Shown: positions 22,801 through 28,800 of the stretch, piece by piece
Position numbering within the stretch: the first letter of the stretch is position 1
Layout of the letters: every line of letters starts with the position of its first letter
Assembly (NCBI GenBank): GCA_905147135.1
Contig: LR990067.1
Span: forward strand, 1,302,001-1,366,000
DNA from: Blastobasis lacticolella
Taxonomy: Eukaryota; Arthropoda; Insecta; Lepidoptera; Blastobasidae
Length of the DNA: 64,000 bases
Direction: 5' to 3'
The notes under the pieces: model-generated
Databases searched by the model: none
What the model was told of the DNA's origin: nothing
The model's input: the letters and a program-made list of their open reading frames with translations, nothing else
Translations under genes and position numbers: made by a program

Positions 22801-25800
22801 CCAAGGGTGGAAGGTGATCATTTTCCATCTTGTAAAAAGCCGCAGGAACCTACTCATTTAGCGCTATATCTGGATTAGTACAGAAGGCAGCCAATCGACC
22901 TTTACACCACCAGTATAAAATGAGCTACCTTCGCTATTGATGAGCGCACAAACCAGAGACGCTCAAATTTGTTGTGGTACTGCCTTCTGTACGAATTTCC
23001 GCGTAAGTGGTGCGCGAATTTTTAGCTCTTCCCTGAGTTCTTGTCTGTGTCAGCTGGGAGTGGTTGCTTGTATGTCGGTGGGATATAAAGTACGTTTATA
23101 TCCCACCGTAAGAACTGACAGCGTAATGTTTTTTATTCGATTTCTTGCCAGTGCTGTCGGTCAAAGTAGAATTGCAACCCCTTCGACTGGATGAAGGCTT
23201 ATAAATACTTAGTAACAGCAGCAGAATACTAAAAACGTGTCAAACTGCCATTAAGCTACGATAGAGATCCAATTACAATTCAATATTCTTAGAAACTTAT
23301 GAACAGTTACAGCTATCGCTTTGACCGCTTACAAATTAGATCTGCCCGCTATTATCAATCAATTTGGCAAGAACTATAAAATAATATCTACTAAGTAACC
23401 TCTATGACAGAGGAGTGGCGATTGTTCCACCGACAAGAGTTATATAGTTAAATATATGATGATGATAAAGCAACTACTCCTTGACACACAACTAAAATTC
23501 TCGGGCTATCATTCTGTTTGTGTGTTGTATTTCATTTGAGACAATATTTATCGCAATATCTACAAACGTAACTAGCTAGATATTCTCTCAAATTCACAGT
23601 GTTGTGGTAGATATATAAGCATATTATACTAACAAAGTGTAAAGTTGAATATTTCAGAGCTTTCCCATCATTACATCTTTAAAATTTTCACATATACTTA
23701 TGTCACAGTGTGTACAAACCATTCGAATGTCATCCGTCTTTATTATTAAGGTTGGAAGTCTCAGTCTTGTCACAACGGATAAACTTTCTGGGATTTTATT
23801 TCTAAAATACTGAATCGACACCTTTTTTTGTTACTGCACTAGCCGGGCATTTGGATTTTGGGTTTGTTTCGTTGCTTGTTCAGTAAGGGTTGAACAAGTA
23901 ACTTGTTGAGAGTATTCGAAGGAAAACAGGTGTGTTTCTTACTCCCCACGTGTGTATATTTCTCCCTTACTTTCTTCTATAGGTACTTCTGTAGGTGTAC
24001 TATAACTGTAGTAGGATACAAGGTAAGTCTTATTTTCTTTTACTAACATAGGTCTGAAGTCATCATTACTAACTTAATCATAGTCGTTTTGTCGGTGTTG
24101 TTTGGTGTTCTTTGCGTTGGTGATTTCGTTGATGATTTCGTTGATTAAGTTCAATCTATCGTGTTGAAGAAATTATTAGTCCTACTGGCCTAGAAAACGT
24201 AATTAAAATCGATTATGTATTTATAAAGTTAAAGACTGATTTGTAAAGTATGAGCTATGTGGAAAAATATGGGATGGGCGGGTAATTGTGCCGGTGTTGT
24301 GTAGTGTAGTATTTATTATTTTACCTCCAATGCTGAGGTTACTGTTACATCAGCGGAGCCGTCTGCTTGATTGCCGCCTTTTTGGTATAGTATAGAAATA
24401 CACTATAATAAATAAAAATAATCGGACGCGCTCTCGCGCGCCATCAACCGCCTGGACTAAGATCCAGGGTGTGGCAGATCAGGTAATTACAGTGGAGCGA
24501 CTGCCGTCAGACCTTGTTGACAGGAGAACCTGACCGGCCTGGCATGACCGCAATGTAAGATCTAAGGTGGCAAACAAGCGCATTAAAAATGTATCAGATA
24601 ATTAAATATTTAAATTAAATATGTATCAGTGATTAATTTTTAGAATTAAGAATTGCTTATTTTTCTCTAAAAACTTAAATTTCATTGTCTTACCAAACGA
24701 AATTGCCAACGTAAAAGAACTTGCATACACGTTGTGTCTATCCCTTTCGCACTCGAACAACTCTTAGTATAGGAGGTCGGCTGTCTCTCTCTCGCGCGCT
24801 GCCTTCGTGTACGAGGTAAACCGTTTTGTTTTCTTTGTTACACAGCTTGAGCATTAAGTGTAGTACACGAGGGCGCCACTTGTGACAAGCAATGCACCGG
24901 AGTTGATTATATATATGGCGACAAATTAGTTCCGATTTTTTCCTACACTTTTTGGTCGAGTTAATACCTATATTTGCAAGTGTGGTGTCCTAAAGAGTGA
25001 ATAGTATCAGCCTCTTGTATTACAGGTGTTGTATAGTCGAGTTCATTAATATGTGAGCATTACCAAGGCTTCAAATATAAATATACATGGAAGGGTACTT
25101 ATATATCTGAGCAGACGTACATATGTTTGATTGATGAATCTGCTCAGATATATAAGAACCCTTCCATGTTCATTTATATTTGAAGCCTTGGTAATGCTCA
25201 CATATTAATGAACTCGACTGTACAGGCAGCCAAATATGTGTTATCCAACCTAAGATTGAAGTTCTTTTGTACGACAAAGTGCAAGAAGGTTGAATATTTT
25301 GAGCACACCCTAAGTGACATTTTTGGTGACACGGGATCTTCTGTCAAAATTAATAAACTACTTTTTGGCCTGCCGTACAAGGTGACTAATGTCTAAAGGT
25401 AGATTGGCTAGGATTTCTGTAGACCAGAAAATGGATAGCAGTTTTTATGCCTTCTTGTCCATTTTCCACCCTATGGAAATTCTAAATGGTCTGCCTATAA
25501 GACATTGGTCGACAGCACCCGTAGACGGAAGAGGTTACTGCTATTCTATAAGGCAGGGTATATTTGGTGAGACGCAGCGTAGAGCATTTTTCACGGCCAA
25601 GCCACTATCGACATAGGGTTAGGCAGAAACTCCATTGCTGCGGTCCTGAAAAATCTTCAGATTCAGTGCCATTTTCGTCCCACAGCAAAGTAAAACTCAC
25701 CCTAGCCTAACTAAATTCAAATTAATCAATAAATAAACATTTATTTCAGAGAGTGATCCATAGTTTTGTTAATTTAAACATGATCAAAATCAAAATTAGT

Positions 25801-28800
25801 TTATTAAGTAGAACATTACATATCTGCAATAGTAACAAATGCAATATTTCATTTTACTTTTAAAATAATGAGTCTCTCCCTAGTGTTAATAGGTAGCATT
25901 TTAAAAGTAGGGTCGAGTACCATATGCAGAAATAATGGCATAATGATTTGCCCGAGCGAAATACTATACGCTCTGTCACCAAATGTACGCTGACCCTATA
26001 CCTTTACGGCACCACAGTAACCACACAATAATAGTCGGAAAATTTGAATACTAAGGCATCTGTCGTTATATTATGTAATATGCGTGGCAAACTGTATTAC
26101 CTAAGGATTTGCAGTTTGTATCAAACCAATTTTCCATCGATGTAAACAAACCATTCAAAAATGGTAGGGCATAGCGGAGTATTCCGTTCGAATTGGAGCC
26201 GCCCGACTGGGGATGTACCTCCACTTTACAGAATACCGCAGACAAACAATACTCTTTTAAATAGTATTGTGTTCCTGCCTGTAAGTAAAGTCTCCAGTGC
26301 TCAATGGGGTGGGGATTTGGGGAACCGTGGCTTTGGCAGTGGAGGGGCATTTGCCTTTTTGCTGCCAGAGCAACGTGTTATCGAGGTCTATAGGCAGTGG
26401 TGACCACAGTGCATCAAGTGGCCCGCTTGCTTGTTTGCCTACCGTAAGACATCAACAAAAATACGAACCTCACAGGAAAATGTACTCGTCTTTTCGTCAA
26501 AAAATTACAAAGGGTCATGGGTGCGATTTTGAATGGAATAGAATAGAAAACATTTATTTACACACAATTTTGCTTCGGTTTTGTAAGCAAATAATTACTT
26601 AAAACGACCTACAAATCTTCAATGTTTTCATTTGTTTACTTTACATCGATAGAAATTTTGTTTGACAAAATTCTGTACATCTTTGGTGAAATAGTTTCCA
26701 AAGATCATCGCTATGAATCGACCATACAACTAATACATCGCCGGAGATGGTGATATTTCGGGGATGAACGTTCCCCGCCCGCCATCCTCAGCGCGAGTGA
26801 TATACCAGTTGTATGGTCGATCTATAAATTACAAATGACGATAGATGTCTCAACATCTCGACTGTACAAGTAATTATTAGAGTAAAATAACATAATGAGT
26901 AAATATCGAATAACCGATATACAGCTGTTCGTCGGCCGACGAAGGGGATGACGAGGCGGATCCGCAGGCGAAAGCGATGCGGGAAAAGGAGAGGCGACAA
27001 GCCAACAACGCGAGGGAGAGGTAAGAGCGGGATGGCGCCGTGGGGAGTGTGGGGAGGGCAGGTGGGGAGTAGACGTGTTGTGGGGTGTACACGTAAGGAT
27101 GGTGGGTAGTAGGGGAGTGTTGTAGGGAATATGGGAAGGGAAGAGGAAAAATAGGCACTAGGGTCTCTTTAAGACAGGAGTGAATAGGTACCTGATAGAC
27201 AGGTATGCGCCATCGTAGAATGCGTAGAATCGTAGAATACCAGTCTAATTTCTATAAATATAATAATAATGTAAGTAGTGGAGTATTGGGAGGGAGTATG
27301 GGGAGTGAACATAGGCGGTAGGGGAGTGTTGTGAGGAGTACGGAGAGGAGAGGTGGGGTATTAGAGGGCGCGGGGAGATGGGAGGTAGAGGAGCGTTTTG
27401 GGGTGGTGATGTGAAAGAAAAGGCGATGACTTTGAAGGTAAAATCGTGTCAGACCTAAATTAGTATGAAAGGTCGATAACAAATGGGGCTGTACGCAAAG
27501 AATAACGTTCTTTCGTTTGATAGACTGGCACCATCGCGTCTCAGCAAGCTACATACTAACATCATTATTGTAGCATTGGTTTTTGTTACTAAAGCCATGA
27601 ACAAGATGGGAGTTAAGGTTAGTAGAGGAAGAAATGTTTTTTCCCCAAATCGGTTTCCTGAAATGAGGAAGAAATCTATTTTCCATAGAATAGACGCTAG
27701 GAACAGATAAACAGACGCCGATGTAAATAAATTTTTAAATTTTCCTATAGACTTTTAATAAATTTTTTTGTTGTGAGTTTTTTCGTGTCGATTTGTTAAG
27801 AGTTCGCATGTATTCGTATGTCCTAGAATAAATACTACCCGATAAGTTTTGAGACACAACTGAGTTGGGAAAAGATAAAGAATCTTAACCTCCCAAGCGC
27901 CCGATAGCAAAAAAGGAGTGTTGATTAGCGTTATAGGACAGGATATTTAGAGATATCCCATGTGAAGACTGAGACCCGTATTGTCTTGACATTCCTTGAT
28001 TTTACACACTGTGACATTAGTGTTAAGATGGCCTATACATGTTGGTCAAGGGAACACGAGAATTCTTGTGAGCGAGTGTACATCGGCCAGGAAAGTGCTT
28101 TGTCGCCCTAGGGGTAAAGTTCTGTTGTACGCCCTGTGGTTCTACAGATGGCAGCACGTCTACCCTGTTTAGACTTTATGCGCTAATAATGAACATTTGG
28201 CTAAATTCAGTCAAGAAACAAAAAGCGTGAGAGCAAATCAAAGTAGAATGTATTGCTTATTGAGTAAGGTCCATTTTTGTATAACTTATATTATGTTACG
28301 CATCGTTCCGTATTACAATAAGGCTTGATACAGAAACGCATTTTGATTTGTTCTCACTTTTTTCTTCCAAATTTAGACGACTGAATTTAGTCAAATGTAA
28401 TATGTACGCGATCCATAGTGATGCTAGCTCAGCTTATAGGATGACTCACGCTACACCCAGCCTGGTCTGAGCCAAGTCTCAGCTAATGCATGCTAATGAC
28501 AACTCGATTGTCCCTATAGCATGAGCGTGTCCATACAAAATGTATGGGATATTATTTGGCCACGTTACGGCCTAGATTTGGCCGAGACTCGGCTCGGACC
28601 CGGCCCGGTGTAGCGTGAGTCACCCTTATATTGGTGGTGGGTCGGTCGATGCGCTGCCTTCTGAGGGTACGTCAAAGGGTAGATATTATCTTGCAATTAT
28701 ATTCTGACAGTTAACAGTCTCGATCACAGGTTATATTATTTAATTTGGAATCCTTTGCAGGATTAATTACCTATGACATCAGGTTGGCAGTACAGTTGTA

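Larger units (their letters stand above)
21603..26924 (+). other. da intron between the two alternative bHLH exons
   Basis: Starts with a G-rich GGGAGTGTGGGGAGTGGAGG-type tract that includes a copy of the Ha exon end (21666-21680). Contains a MITE (22612-22767), a short palindrome near 23072-23104, a long hairpin (25034-25219), a LINE tail (26195-26455) and a TIR element (26715-26823). No further exon recognised. Confidence 0.6.

Noticed and set aside
22937..23194. 85-codon frame with Cys-rich segment
   Set aside because: No signal-peptide-like start, no family pattern, lies in repeat-derived da intron sequence with a small palindrome (23072-23104).
25198..25616. Adjacent 60-75-codon frames beside the palindrome
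   Set aside because: Short, overlap on both strands, and show no motif or splice context.
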